64,000 nucleotides of DNA from Gammaproteobacteria bacterium (GCA_026398875.1 JAPLSB010000012.1:1-64000); one strand, 5' to 3'. Shown: positions 35,044 to 45,371, numbered from the stretch's first letter. The notes: generated by a model not told the origin, from the sequence alone. Numbers and translations are program-made.

Positions 35044-35570
35044 TCGGACGCGTATGGACGCAGATCAAGCGGCGCGTGTTCGTCAGCGGCGCGGTGTCGC
35101 TTGGTGCGCGATTCCACATTGGCATGTTCTCGTATGTCAGCAGTGCAGGCGGGCTGGTCATCGGGAATGACGTATACGTTGGTAAATTTTGTTCGATTCA
35201 GGTCAATGGCAGGATCGGTGACGGTGTTCTGATCGCCAACAACGTCGGGATCGTTGGTCGGCGCGATCACGATATGCGCGCGTTGGGTGTCTCTATCCGT
35301 CGCGCACCTTGGATCGGCAACACACCGTCGCTCGCAACAGACGCGCGAAACCATGTCGAGATCGGACCGGACGTCTGGATCGGCTATGGCGCGGCGGTTT
35401 TAAGCGGCATCACGATCGGTCGCGGCGCGATCATTGCGGCGGGAGCAGTGGTGACGGAGAACGTGGCGCCCTACGACATTGTGTCGGGCAATCCTGCGCG
35501 TGCAGTTGGGCGGCGCTTTACCGAGGCGCAGATTGCCGCTCATGAAGCAGCGCTTGGAGCGGCTTCGTGA
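35001..35570 (+). CDS. Left-handed beta-helix acyltransferase
   Basis: A 189-residue hexapeptide-repeat (LbetaH) acyltransferase. The repeats run through GLVIGNDVYVGKFCSIQVNG, then VEIGPDVWIGYGAAVLSGITIG and IIAAGAVVTENVAPYDIVSG, the usual serine/sugar O-acetyltransferase ending with a proline loop. TTG at 35001, inside the end of the preceding gene, is the likely start. It probably O-acetylates a sugar of the polymer. Confidence 0.88.
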   Translation: MAWIAAAGILGKLLIGRVWTQIKRRVFVSGAVSLGARFHIGMFSYVSSAGGLVIGNDVYVGKFCSIQVNGRIGDGVLIANNVGIVGRRDHDMRALGVSIRRAPWIGNTPSLATDARNHVEIGPDVWIGYGAAVLSGITIGRGAIIAAGAVVTENVAPYDIVSGNPARAVGRRFTEAQIAAHEAALGAAS

Positions 35571-36691
35571 AGCGGGTCAGCTATATCTTTCCTACCTCGC
35601 ACCACTATCGCCTACCTTTTCATGAGCAGTTGCGTGCGCTGCTTCGCGCGCGCGACGTCGATTACACGGTGATTTACTGCGAGCCCGGCGAGGAGAATGT
35701 CAAGAAGGGGGATGCAGTTGATATCCCTTGGGGGATCAAGGTGCCGCGAAGCACGCTGCCGGGAGGATTGATATACCAGCAGGCGCTGCAATTGGCGCTT
35801 GAACGCGACCTCGTGATCGTGCAGCAGGAAAACAGCCTGGCTCTCAACTATCTGCTCAACCTCGCCTCCATGGTTGGGGCGAAGAAAGTCGCTTATTTTG
35901 GCCATGGTCGAAATTTCCAGTCGCGTAATCCGGATGGCCGTGCCGAGCGCTGGAAGCGCTTCTGGGCGACCAAGGTTGATTGGTGGTTCGGGTATACCGA
36001 CGAGACGCGCCGCCACATCGAGTCGCTCGGCTTTCCGACCGAACGGATCACCGTATTCAATAACGCGGTGGACACCAGCGAGGTGCGCAAGCTGATCGCG
36101 GCGGTGACACCCGGCCGGTTGGCCGAGCGCCGCGCGGAACTGGGCATTGATAGCCAGCACGTTGGCGTGTTCGTCGGCGGGCTCTATCCAGACAAGCGCC
36201 TGGCCTTTCTGGTCGATGCCGCCGATCGCATTCGCACTCGCGTGCCAGACTTCACGTTGATAGTGGCGGGCGGCGGCATGCAACTGGCGCTGATGGAAGA
36301 ATTTGCCGCGACACGTCCTTGGATCAAGGTGACGGGGCCACGCTTCGGCGCCGACAAGGTGGAGCTGATGCTGCTCGGCCAGCTGTTCCTGATGCCTGGC
36401 CTCGTCGGGTTGGCGGTGGTGGACGCGGGCGCCACGCGGCTCCCCACGATCACCACAGCGTTTCCATATCACAGCCCGGAGATTGCCTATGTCGAACACG
36501 GCGTGAACGGAATGATCGTTCCCGACTGGGAGGACCCGCAGGCTTATGCCGATGTGGTCGCCGACCTGTTCCAGGACTCCACCCGCCTCGTCGCGATGCA
36601 GGCCGAAGCTTCGCAGATGGCCGATCGACTGACGATCGAGTCGATGGCTGAGCGGTTCGCCGCTGGCGTATTGCGTGCGCTATCTGTTTAG
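35567..36691 (+). CDS. Glycosyltransferase, GT4-like
   Basis: A 374-residue GT-B glycosyltransferase. The C-terminal half has the donor site pattern HVGVFVGGLYPDKRLAFLVDA (about 192-212) and the later GLAVVDAGATRLPTITTAFPY with the E/D-rich nucleotide loop in place of E-x7-E. GTG at 35567 overlaps the acyltransferase stop. The sugar and linkage are unknown. Confidence 0.88.
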   Translation: MKRVSYIFPTSHHYRLPFHEQLRALLRARDVDYTVIYCEPGEENVKKGDAVDIPWGIKVPRSTLPGGLIYQQALQLALERDLVIVQQENSLALNYLLNLASMVGAKKVAYFGHGRNFQSRNPDGRAERWKRFWATKVDWWFGYTDETRRHIESLGFPTERITVFNNAVDTSEVRKLIAAVTPGRLAERRAELGIDSQHVGVFVGGLYPDKRLAFLVDAADRIRTRVPDFTLIVAGGGMQLALMEEFAATRPWIKVTGPRFGADKVELMLLGQLFLMPGLVGLAVVDAGATRLPTITTAFPYHSPEIAYVEHGVNGMIVPDWEDPQAYADVVADLFQDSTRLVAMQAEASQMADRLTIESMAERFAAGVLRALSV

Positions 36692-36904
36692 CTACGGAGA
36701 TGCCCAGCGTGCAACATGTATGTCAGCAGCAGTCTTCGAGCTGCGCATCGCAGCTTTGTTGCATCGTTTTCGGCTTTCTGAGCGCAGTGGTTGCCGAAAT
36801 GCAATGAGCGATTCGTCCAGCGTCTTAGCTTGGAATAGCGTTGCACCGCAGCACACGATACGGATCTCCGCTGACATGCTTCCACAATCAACTTTCGGTC
36901 TCGC

Positions 36905-38197
36905 ATGAAATCGTGGAAAGCGGCCGGGACCACGGAGCGACTGTTCATTGCGCTGTATCTCGCCGGCGCTGCGGGGTTGTTCGCTAACCTGCTGACAAGT
37001 AAAGCGGCAGGCTCCGATAGTGGCGAGGGTGGAAGCTCGACGATGTTCGTCGTGACTTGGCTCGTGATGTATGTGATCGCGCTTCCGCTCGCGACGTTCA
37101 GGTTCAAAAGGAACGTCTACGCCCGCGAGTTGATCGCGCTCTGCTTCTGCCTTCTGGTTTTGGCCGGTTATTTCTGGTCGGCGATGCCCGGACAGACGAT
37201 CCGTGTTGGTCTGTCGCTGACGATGAATATCCTGTTTGCATGGTATTGCTCGCGCCGACTGTCTGTCCTCGAGTTTTGCAGCGTGCTCATGTGGACACTG
37301 AATGGCATGGTGGTCATCGGTACGTTATTGGGGCTCGCTGGCCTTCCGACGGCGATCTACATCGACCCGCTGGCACGGGCCAACCTGCTTGGGACGCCAC
37401 TAATCCAAGGACTGTTCAGCCATAAGATCTATGCCGGTTACTACGCGACGATCGCGCTGGTGCTCAACGTCACGCTGTTGCGCGGGTGGCGGCGCTATGC
37501 ATTATCGGGTTTGATGCTGATCGGTGTCGCTCTGTCCGGATCGTCGGTAGGGCTTGCTGCAGCATTCATCGGGCTTACAGCGATTTTCGTCATCCCTCGG
37601 TTGCGCGACCCAAAATCGCGAGTGCTGGGTGTATCGGTGGGTGTGTTCGCGGTCGCGGGCGTGACCGTCTTTTTCCAGATCCTGTCCGAAGGCGTGATCA
37701 CCGCGTTGGGACGTGATGCGACGCTCACAGGACGGACCGATATCTGGAATTACGCGATCCAGTTCTGGTCAGAGAAGCCGCTGCTCGGATGGGCCTATGG
37801 CGGGATTTTCGGCGATAGCCCGTCAGCGCCCGGTCAAATCGTACGTCCCAACGCTTGGTATGTCGCGCCACATTTCCACGATGTGTACCTACAGGTAGCG
37901 GCAGAGCTCGGCACGATTGGCCTGTTGGCTTACCTTTACTTTGTCCTGACGGCCTTGTTGCGAACATTGGGCAACGCCTGGGCGACCGGACGCCGTGCTG
38001 ACTTGGCCAGCGGAGCGATACTTGTAACGAACTATGCCGTTGGCATCGTCATGAATATCGGATTGCGGTACAACGAGCTTTCGACCCTGCTCCTGTTCTT
38101 TTTCTTCTTTGCTGCACCGCTGGCGCGCCGTAGTGAAGTGCAGAGCGGCCGCACACGCATGCACGCGGCAGCGCCGCAGACGACGGTACCTACATGA
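36905..38197 (+). CDS. Second O-antigen ligase/polymerase-type membrane protein
   Basis: A 430-residue inner-membrane protein with about ten helices. The Wzy_C-like loop contains LTGRTDIWNYAIQFWSEKPL and the HDVYLQVAAELGTIGLLAYL motif. It is not close to the one at 29519. By position between glycosyltransferase and pyruvyltransferase genes it may be the repeat-unit polymerase of this EPS. The stop overlaps the next gene by 4 bp. Confidence 0.87.
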   Translation: MKSWKAAGTTERLFIALYLAGAAGLFANLLTSKAAGSDSGEGGSSTMFVVTWLVMYVIALPLATFRFKRNVYARELIALCFCLLVLAGYFWSAMPGQTIRVGLSLTMNILFAWYCSRRLSVLEFCSVLMWTLNGMVVIGTLLGLAGLPTAIYIDPLARANLLGTPLIQGLFSHKIYAGYYATIALVLNVTLLRGWRRYALSGLMLIGVALSGSSVGLAAAFIGLTAIFVIPRLRDPKSRVLGVSVGVFAVAGVTVFFQILSEGVITALGRDATLTGRTDIWNYAIQFWSEKPLLGWAYGGIFGDSPSAPGQIVRPNAWYVAPHFHDVYLQVAAELGTIGLLAYLYFVLTALLRTLGNAWATGRRADLASGAILVTNYAVGIVMNIGLRYNELSTLLLFFFFFAAPLARRSEVQSGRTRMHAAAPQTTVPT

Positions 38198-39252
38198 TGC
38201 GACGACCACGTTTCTTCTATCTGCTACGCACTCAATACGAGAATCTAGGCGACCGGATCATCAATCGCGAATGCCTCGCTTTGTTGCGCGGCTACGGTAC
38301 GGTTCGGGTCAATGTCGTTGGCGTACCGCAGGATTTCGTCGCGGGGTTGTCACTCAGTCCTGGTGAAGCCTGCGCTGCCGGCGGCACCTTCTACCGCGAA
38401 CTGTTCGCGGCACGCCGCGCCGGCGAGGTTGTGTACCTCGTGCTGGTTCCGGGTGCGGTGATGGGCGCAGCACAGTTCGTACGGCAGACAGTGTTGGTCG
38501 TTGGTTATGCGGCATTGAAGGCGCTGGGCGTACGAATCATCCGCATTGGAGCGTCGTTAGGCCCGTTTACGCCGCTCCGTCTGCAAATGGAGCGTTGGAA
38601 AGCGCGAATGATGGCGTTCATCGGCTTGCGCGATCGCAGGTCGCTGGACTATGCGCGGGAGCATGGGTTCCCGAATGCTGCACCGTTTCGCGATTTCGCT
38701 TTCATGCTCCCGACACAACTTCGCCGCACCGGCGCAGAAGGCGGCCCGCTCGTACTAAGTTTCCGGGCCGAGGACAGCGACGAACTGGACGCAATCGCGG
38801 TAAGCATCTCGCGATTTCTGGCCAGAATCGATCCCGAAGCGACCCGTCCGCTGACAATTGCCAGTCAGGTCGAGCGCGACCGCCTCACCGGTCGCGCGCT
38901 TGCCGCGCGCGTCGCCGGTGGGCGGCCGGTTGGCTATCTCGACGCGGCTGATGGCGAACCGGCTCTGTTTGACGGCTATGCGGGGTCGGCTGGCGTGCTG
39001 AGCAATCGGCTCCATGTCCTGATGTTCGCGTTGAGTGTCGGCGCGCCTGTCCGCGGTTTGGTCCATCCCACACGCAACCGCAAGATCATTGGGTTGTTCG
39101 AGGACGCTGGGCTTGGCGACAGACTGGTCAAAATCACGGATCCAGACGCTGTCGATGCCGTCCCCTGGCCTGATCGTCCGGCCGATCCCGCAATCTTTTC
39201 CACCGAGCGCCGAGCCTTGGTCGAGGCGTTCGAGACGATGGTGGCGCGATGA
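38194..39252 (+). CDS. Polysaccharide pyruvyl transferase family protein
   Basis: A 352-residue PF04230-type protein, which adds a pyruvate ketal from phosphoenolpyruvate to a sugar. Marks are YENLGDRIINRECLALL near the N-terminus, AGGTFYRELFAARRAGE, RDRRSLDYAREHG, and the C-terminal SNRLHVLMFALSVGAPVRGL. It overlaps the genes on both sides by 4 bp, so it is part of a tight operon. The modified polymer would be more acidic. Confidence 0.85.
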   Translation: MMRRPRFFYLLRTQYENLGDRIINRECLALLRGYGTVRVNVVGVPQDFVAGLSLSPGEACAAGGTFYRELFAARRAGEVVYLVLVPGAVMGAAQFVRQTVLVVGYAALKALGVRIIRIGASLGPFTPLRLQMERWKARMMAFIGLRDRRSLDYAREHGFPNAAPFRDFAFMLPTQLRRTGAEGGPLVLSFRAEDSDELDAIAVSISRFLARIDPEATRPLTIASQVERDRLTGRALAARVAGGRPVGYLDAADGEPALFDGYAGSAGVLSNRLHVLMFALSVGAPVRGLVHPTRNRKIIGLFEDAGLGDRLVKITDPDAVDAVPWPDRPADPAIFSTERRALVEAFETMVAR

Positions 39253-40580
39253 CGGACATGATCGCCCCAATCTCAGCCGCTTTTTCGCGCTATACGCGTT
39301 TCGATCCCGCTGTACCCGTTTATCAGATCACGGACGGGACGCGGCCGGTGATCCACCGGTTCTTCGATAGCAGCCCGGTCAGCCCCAGCGAGCGATACAT
39401 CGCGCTCACCGAGTTTCCGTTTCAGGACCGTCTGCCAGTCCCGGGAGATCGCGCCGCTGTGATCGTCATCGACCTGGAATCAGGTGCCGAGATTTACCGC
39501 AGCGAAACCGCCGCTTGGGACACGCAGGTCGGTGCACAGGTGCAATGGGGGGCGGGCGACGATCAACTGTTCTTCAATCGAATGGACGAGCGCGAATGGC
39601 GGGCGTTCGGTGTGCGGGTCGATCCTCGCACCGGACAGGAAATGCCGTTGGGCGGCACGATCTACCATGTGTCCGCCGATGGGCGGCTCGCGCTCAGCCC
39701 CGATTTGGTGAAAATCACGATCGCGCAGGCCGGTTACGGCGTCCATGTTCCGGCAGCCCGTATCCGGTCGAACAACGGTACGCCGGACGACGATGGCATT
39801 TTCGTCACCGATCTCGCCACGGGCACCTCGCGATTGCTGGTCTCGCTTGACACCATCGCTGCGGCGATTGGCCGCGAGCACTTTGCCGGCGGTGGCGCGT
39901 CCTACTCCTTTCACACCAAGTGGAACGCCGATGCGAGCCGCATCATGTTCATCCTGCGTTGGTTCCCTGCGGGCAGCCGCAAGAGTCGCAACTGGTTGGT
40001 GACACTGGCTTCAGACGGTTCTGACATCCAGGTGGCGGTGTCGCCCGATCGCTGGGGTGATGGTCATCATCCCAACTGGTATCCCGTGGGGACACGCATC
40101 GTCATGAACCTGCCTGCCGCGCAAGGGTTGAGTGCGAAATTTCTCAATATCGTGGGCAAGATTGGCCGGCGGTTGGGCGTGGCCGGCTTGGGCGGCGGTG
40201 TACCACTGCGTTTCAAGCGGGTCGATGCCGACGGAAGCAACCTTACGTCTTTGTCGCCGCACCTGGGTTCCGGCCATCCGACGATCCATCCGTCGGAGCG
40301 GTTCTTACTGAGCGATTCGTATCTCAACGAACCTCCGGCGTTCAAGGACGCATCGATTCCATTGCGGTTGATCGACTTGGTTTCGGGGGCTTATTCCATC
40401 GTCTTGCGGATCGACTGTAAGCCGGCATTTGCTGGACCAAAGAAGGAATATCGAATCGATCCGCACCCGGCTTGGCACGCATCTGGGCGACTGCTTGCGT
40501 TCAACGGCGCGGTGAATGGCATCCGCACCGTGTTTCTGGCCGATTTCAAGGACCACCCGCTGCTCGTGAGCAACCGTTAA
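39249..40580 (+). CDS. TolB/PD40-like beta-propeller protein
   Basis: A 443-residue protein without signal peptide or membrane helix, built of beta-propeller blades: TKWNADASRIMFILRWF, HHPNWYPVGTRIVMNL, GHPTIHPSERFLLSDSY and PHPAWHASGRLLAFNG follow the WD40/TolB blade pattern H-P-x-W-x-x-x-G. Coupled by overlap to the pyruvyltransferase. The cytoplasmic location and its place among transferase genes suggest a binding or scaffold role in the pathway, or an oligogalacturonate-lyase-like enzyme. Not firmly assignable. Confidence 0.7.
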   Translation: MTDMIAPISAAFSRYTRFDPAVPVYQITDGTRPVIHRFFDSSPVSPSERYIALTEFPFQDRLPVPGDRAAVIVIDLESGAEIYRSETAAWDTQVGAQVQWGAGDDQLFFNRMDEREWRAFGVRVDPRTGQEMPLGGTIYHVSADGRLALSPDLVKITIAQAGYGVHVPAARIRSNNGTPDDDGIFVTDLATGTSRLLVSLDTIAAAIGREHFAGGGASYSFHTKWNADASRIMFILRWFPAGSRKSRNWLVTLASDGSDIQVAVSPDRWGDGHHPNWYPVGTRIVMNLPAAQGLSAKFLNIVGKIGRRLGVAGLGGGVPLRFKRVDADGSNLTSLSPHLGSGHPTIHPSERFLLSDSYLNEPPAFKDASIPLRLIDLVSGAYSIVLRIDCKPAFAGPKKEYRIDPHPAWHASGRLLAFNGAVNGIRTVFLADFKDHPLLVSNR

Positions 40581-40583
40581 GTC

Positions 40584-41999
40584 ATGTCGTTGGTCCGCAA
40601 CGTTGCATGGATGCTTGCTGGGCGTTGGGTTTACAACCTGGTCACGCTCGTTTCGTTCACCATCATCGGATCGATCATTTCGCCAGCGGATTTCGGCATC
40701 TACACGCTGGCTTCGACGTTTCTGATTCTTGCCGACACCTTCTATGCCGACGCGGTTGAGAACTTGATCGTCAGGCAGGAAGGTGACGAGGCCACCATCG
40801 CTCCAACCTTCTTCTGGGTGTCGCTTGGTTATTCCATTGCGCTGGCGGTAGCGATTGTTGCCCTCGCGTGGCCGTTCGGCTGGTTCTACCAGGACTCGCA
40901 GGTGACGCACGCTACGCATGCGATTGCCGCAATCATCATCGTGCAGGGTTCCGCCGCCGTCCCGCGTGCACTACTGATGCGGCGCAAGCGCTCGCGGCAA
41001 TATGCAACGAACTCGGCAATCGGCAATGTGGTTGGCGCGTGCGTCGGCATCTTTGCTGCGCTGAACGGTGCGGGGTTCTGGAGCTTGATCTTCCAGCAGG
41101 GCTGCCTGCACCTGACGATGCTTGTCTTGTGCTCGATCGCAGCACGTTTTCGGCCGCGCGCGACATACGACCGCGCCGCTGGCCATGAGTTTGCTGGCCA
41201 TGTCGCAACGATGTTGTGGTCGACCGTCCTTAACGTCGCAAGCAATCGGCTTGACGTGTTGGTAGTCGGGGCGTTGTACGGCAGCACCGCGACCGGGCTT
41301 TTTGGTCTCGCACGCCGACTGGTACAGATCATTCAGGATCTGGTTGCCAGCTCGTTCGACAAGATTCTCTTGTCGATGGTTGCGCGTCAGAACATGAAGG
41401 GACAGGCGGATCGGCTGTATCGCAGTTCGGTCCTGCTTCAGGGGATTACCGCTATTCCCAGTTTTGCCGGCTTCGCGGTGATCGCTCCGGTTCTTCTGCC
41501 ACTTGTGTTCGGGCACGAATGGGGGGGCGCCGCACCATTGGTGATCCTGATGGCCGGTGGTGGGGTGTTTCGTGCAATGGTGACGATCGAACGTGCGCAG
41601 CAGATGGCGGCTGGCCAGATGAAGCAGATCGCTCGCGTGCGCCTGCTAGAGCTGCTGATCAGTGCAGTGCTGGTCGGTGCGTTTGCCTGGGCGGGACCTG
41701 CTGTGCTGGCCGCGACTTACACCGTGCGGCAGTTTGTGGGGTACGTCTTAGTGGTCCGTTCGCGCGTGGGATGGACGGAGGCTCGGGTGCTACTAGCGCG
41801 TACCGCCGGGTGGCTTGCAATGCCCGTTGCGGCTGCCGGCCTGATGGTGGTTTCGGTTTCGCTGGCGCTCAGCGAGCTGAAGCCACTCGTCCGTGTCGAG
41901 GTGTGCCTCATTGTCAGTGTGGTGGTCGGTATCGTGGCCTTTGCAAGCTCGTTGTATGGGACTAAGCGACTTTGGCTTCATCACCTTATCCCGCGCTGA
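40584..41999 (+). CDS. Wzx-type oligosaccharide flippase
   Basis: A 471-residue membrane protein with 12-14 hydrophobic helices, of the PST/MOP superfamily. The N-terminus SLVRNVAWMLAGRWVYNLVTLVSF and the GSIISPADFGIYTLASTF segment are typical, as is VGALYGSTATGLFGLARRLVQ in the middle. It should move the lipid-linked repeat across the inner membrane. Only 3 bp after the preceding gene. Confidence 0.9.
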   Translation: MSLVRNVAWMLAGRWVYNLVTLVSFTIIGSIISPADFGIYTLASTFLILADTFYADAVENLIVRQEGDEATIAPTFFWVSLGYSIALAVAIVALAWPFGWFYQDSQVTHATHAIAAIIIVQGSAAVPRALLMRRKRSRQYATNSAIGNVVGACVGIFAALNGAGFWSLIFQQGCLHLTMLVLCSIAARFRPRATYDRAAGHEFAGHVATMLWSTVLNVASNRLDVLVVGALYGSTATGLFGLARRLVQIIQDLVASSFDKILLSMVARQNMKGQADRLYRSSVLLQGITAIPSFAGFAVIAPVLLPLVFGHEWGGAAPLVILMAGGGVFRAMVTIERAQQMAAGQMKQIARVRLLELLISAVLVGAFAWAGPAVLAATYTVRQFVGYVLVVRSRVGWTEARVLLARTAGWLAMPVAAAGLMVVSVSLALSELKPLVRVEVCLIVSVVVGIVAFASSLYGTKRLWLHHLIPR

Positions 42000-43000
42000 T
42001 CGCGCTAATCGCGCTGGCATCGCCGGTCGATGAACAGGCCGTGCCGTTCGCATGCCCTGAGGCAATTGCGATTCCGCGCGAGATGGCGATCGGAACCCGC
42101 TATACCGAGGGCGATAAGAGCTATTCACAAATAGATCCTGCTGCTGAGGCGCGCGAGCAGGCGGTACGTCAGCCGATCAGCGCGCCGGTATCAAGAATCG
42201 CGCGCCTTGCCGATCGCTGGCGTACTGCAGTCGATGCCGACAAGCCAGAGATCGCTGCCTGTCTACAGGTGCACCTCCTGACTCAGGCCAATGCGCAGGC
42301 AATGATGGGCGCGACATCCCAATATGATGCTTTTTATCGGGAGTGGATGATCGGCAGCCTCGCAATTTCATACCTGAAGGCTCGTTCCGGACTTGTTTCT
42401 CAGCACGGTGCAGATACTGTTCAGGCTTGGCTGCGCACCAGCGGGCAGCAGATCGCCGAGACCAATATCCGGCGCCTGGCGAGTGGCAAGAATGACAACC
42501 ACCTCTATTGGGGTGGCGTTGCAGCGATGGCTTCCGGTTTGGCGACTGACAACGCAAAACTTGTTGCAGTCGGTCGGCGAATTCGAGCTGCCGGGCTGCG
42601 TGCGGTCGCGACCAACGGAACTTTAGCTGCGGAGTTGCAACGGCGCGCCCTGTCGTTCCACTACCATCTGTTCGCCGCCACCGCTCTTTCGGCGATGATC
42701 GCGCTAGATCCGTCGTCAATACCTTCCTCGCAGCGGGCTGCGATGATTCGGGTCGCTACTTTCGTTGCTCGAGAAGCGGGACAACTAGACTCTGGCGTGC
42801 TCGCAATGCGCACTGGTGTAGCCCAGTCTGCTGAAGATCACCCTCACCAGTTCTATCTGATCCGACCTTGGGTCCGCGACACAGCCACGATAGACGTGCT
42901 AATCGCCGGCGTCGATCCCACGTATCAGTTTCTAGGTGGCAATCTCGACTGGTTGCTTGCACGACTGTCGGATCCGCCTCGTTCACGTCGGCCGAAATAG
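41972..43000 (+). CDS. PL5-type alginate-lyase-like protein, altered active site
   Basis: A 342-residue protein starting with TTG at 41972 inside the flippase gene; the hydrophobic N-terminus suggests export. The middle matches the PL5 (AlgL) fold: KNDNHLYWGGVAAM (174-187, with Asn176-His177) and LQRRALSFHYHLFAATALSAM (222-242). In AlgL the catalytic Arg and Tyr are seven apart (R-A-L-x-Y-H-x-Y); here Arg225 is kept but position 232 is His, with Tyr231 one residue before. It may cleave the local polymer, not alginate, or be inactive. The last plus-strand gene before the convergent fcl. Confidence 0.72.
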   Translation: MASSPYPALIALIALASPVDEQAVPFACPEAIAIPREMAIGTRYTEGDKSYSQIDPAAEAREQAVRQPISAPVSRIARLADRWRTAVDADKPEIAACLQVHLLTQANAQAMMGATSQYDAFYREWMIGSLAISYLKARSGLVSQHGADTVQAWLRTSGQQIAETNIRRLASGKNDNHLYWGGVAAMASGLATDNAKLVAVGRRIRAAGLRAVATNGTLAAELQRRALSFHYHLFAATALSAMIALDPSSIPSSQRAAMIRVATFVAREAGQLDSGVLAMRTGVAQSAEDHPHQFYLIRPWVRDTATIDVLIAGVDPTYQFLGGNLDWLLARLSDPPRSRRPK

Positions 43001-43188
43001 CAGCGGAATGCGTGCCTGAGCAGATCACTTCTGGAGCAGCATCAAGACGTGCTTCGCAATCGTCTCAGGTGGGAGCCGCCGGCGTCGCTGCACCAAGCAC
43101 TGGCCCAGGGCCGACGTAACCTCTGCATGGCGCCTGACTAATAGAGTCATGCAGGGTCAATTTCAGTTCGGATCGCCCTGCAAGTCGT

Positions 43189-44127
43189 TCAGTCTTGGCA
43201 ATGTGTCAGGAATTGATCATAGGCGTCTGTTATTCCGCTTTCGAGGCTGCGAACATTATTCCACCCCATGGTGAGAAGCCGCCCTGAATCCATCAGTTTT
43301 CTTGGCGTGCCATCGGGCTTGGTTGCATCAAAAACGAGTTCCGCTTCGTAACCCACAACCTTGGCTATGGTTTCGGCAAGCTCGCGAATCGTCACCTCAA
43401 CGCCTGACCCGACATTGATATGTTCGTGATCAGAATATTGTTTCATGAGGAAGATAATCGCGTCAGCAAGATCGTCGCAATGCAGAAATTCACGCAATGG
43501 TGTGCCAGAGCCCCAAATAGTGACTGCACTGGCGCGGTTGATTTTCGCCTCGTGAAACTTGCGCAGCAGCGCGGGGAGGACGTGCGATGAGTTCAGATCG
43601 TAGTTATCGCCAGGGCCGTAAAGATTCGTCGGCATTGCCGAGATCCAATCGCGCCCATATTGCTGACGATAAGCCTGGGTCAGCTTGATGCCGGCAATCT
43701 TGGCGATTGCGTACCATTCGTTGGTTGGCTCCAGGGGGCCAGTCAGCAGGCTATCTTCGGGAATAGGCTGTGGTGCCAGCCGCGGGTAGATGCATGATGA
43801 TCCAAGGAACAGTACTCGCTCGACATCGTTTTGGTGTGCGGCGTCGAGAATGTTCGCCTCGATCATCAGGTTCTGATAGAGGAAATCGACGGGCAGGTCA
43901 TTGTTGGCTTTGATCCCGCCGACTTTCGCGGCTGCGAGCACGATCGCGTCCGGCTTGGTGCGCGCCATCCACGCACGTACCTGCGCTTGGTCGACCAGAT
44001 CCACGGTATCGCGTCCGGCCGTAATGATTTCGCAGTCTTCGGTTGCTAGCCGACGGACAACCGCGCCGCCAACCATGCCGCGGTGTCCGGCGACCCAGAT
44101 CCGCTTGCCCGTGAGGGAGTAAGCCAT
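43189..44127 (-). CDS. fcl: GDP-L-fucose synthase
   Basis: A 312-residue SDR enzyme, the second step of GDP-L-fucose synthesis (epimerase/reductase). The NADP site is [16 protein letters not shown], the substrate-serine motif SSCIYP and the Y-x-x-x-K motif YAIAK (about 136-140). It lies 2 bp after gmd, the enzyme for the first step. The polymer thus likely contains fucose. Confidence 0.97.
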   Translation of the reverse strand: MAYSLTGKRIWVAGHRGMVGGAVVRRLATEDCEIITAGRDTVDLVDQAQVRAWMARTKPDAIVLAAAKVGGIKANNDLPVDFLYQNLMIEANILDAAHQNDVERVLFLGSSCIYPRLAPQPIPEDSLLTGPLEPTNEWYAIAKIAGIKLTQAYRQQYGRDWISAMPTNLYGPGDNYDLNSSHVLPALLRKFHEAKINRASAVTIWGSGTPLREFLHCDDLADAIIFLMKQYSDHEHINVGSGVEVTIRELAETIAKVVGYEAELVFDATKPDGTPRKLMDSGRLLTMGWNNVRSLESGITDAYDQFLTHCQD

Positions 44128-44129
44128 TT

Positions 44130-45251
44130 TCAGCCCTCTAGGCTGACGGTCACATCATGGCCATGCGCTTTCAGCAGCGCATGACGCTGAGCGACCTTGA
44201 GATCTTCGGCCACCATCTCGGCGCACATCTGCTGGGCGGTGAGTTCAGGGACCCAGCCCAGCTTTTCCTTTGCCTTGCTTGGATCGCCGAGCAGCGTCTC
44301 GACCTCGGCGGGGCGGAAATAACGGGGATCGATGCGAACCAGCACGTCGCCGACCTTGACAGCCGGAGCCTTGACTCCGCTGACCGCAACCACGGTGGCG
44401 ATCTCGTCAACTCCTTCGCCTGTGAATTCGAGTGTGACGCCCAATTCGGCGGCCGACCAGGTGATGAACTCACGGACCGAGTACTGCACGCCGGTCGCGA
44501 TCACGTAGTCCTCGGCGCTTTCCTGCTGCAGCATCAACCACTGCATACGCACATAGTCCTTGGCGTGACCCCAGTCACGAAGGCTGTCGATGTTGCCCAT
44601 GTACAGGCAACGCTCGAGCCCTTGAGCGATGTTTGCGAGTCCGCGGGTGATTTTTCGGGTGACAAAGGTTTCGCCGCGACGCGGCGATTCATGGTTGAAC
44701 AGGATGCCGTTGCACGCGTAGATGCCATAGGCTTCGCGGTAATTCACGGTGATCCAGTACGCATACAGCTTGGCGACTGCGTAGGGGCTGCGGGGGTAGA
44801 ACGGCGTGGTCTCCCGTTGCGGAATTTCTTGCACCAGGCCGTACAGTTCCGAGGTCGAGGCTTGGTAGAAGCGCGTCTTGTCGCCCAGTTTCAGGAAGCG
44901 GATCGCTTCCAGCATTCGCAAGGTTCCCATCGCGTCGGTGTCAGCGGTGTATTCGGGCGCTTCGAAGCTGACGGCCACATGGCTTTGCGCACCAAGGTTG
45001 TAGATCTCGTCCGGCTGCACTTCCGAGATGATGCGCGTGAGGTTGCTGGTGTCGGTCAGATCGCCATAGTGCAGATGGAAGCGGGCGCCGGACTCGTGTG
45101 GATCCTGATAAATGTGATCGACACGCTGCGTGTTGAACAGCGATGCTCTGCGCTTGATGCCGTGGACTTCGTAGCCTTTTTCGATCAGCAGTTCAGCAAG
45201 GTAGGAGCCGTCCTGGCCGGTGACGCCGGTGATGAGCGCGCGTTTAGTCAT
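44130..45251 (-). CDS. gmd: GDP-mannose 4,6-dehydratase
   Basis: A 373-residue SDR enzyme, exactly the usual Gmd length, converting GDP-mannose to the 4-keto-6-deoxy intermediate. Marks are the NADP site [14 protein letters not shown], the STSELYG triad region and [13 protein letters not shown] at 45251 with an AGGA ribosome site is preferred to a TTG 21 bp upstream. Followed at once by fcl. Confidence 0.97.
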   Translation of the reverse strand: MTKRALITGVTGQDGSYLAELLIEKGYEVHGIKRRASLFNTQRVDHIYQDPHESGARFHLHYGDLTDTSNLTRIISEVQPDEIYNLGAQSHVAVSFEAPEYTADTDAMGTLRMLEAIRFLKLGDKTRFYQASTSELYGLVQEIPQRETTPFYPRSPYAVAKLYAYWITVNYREAYGIYACNGILFNHESPRRGETFVTRKITRGLANIAQGLERCLYMGNIDSLRDWGHAKDYVRMQWLMLQQESAEDYVIATGVQYSVREFITWSAAELGVTLEFTGEGVDEIATVVAVSGVKAPAVKVGDVLVRIDPRYFRPAEVETLLGDPSKAKEKLGWVPELTAQQMCAEMVAEDLKVAQRHALLKAHGHDVTVSLEG

Positions 45252-45371
45252 GCATTTGTTCCTGTTGATCAACAGCGTGAAGGTGTGTCGGCGTGTAGGT
45301 ACAGAACGAGGCCGATATCCGCCCGTACTGCCTGCACGGCGATTGGGTTGCCGATGGACGTCTTGATTCGG

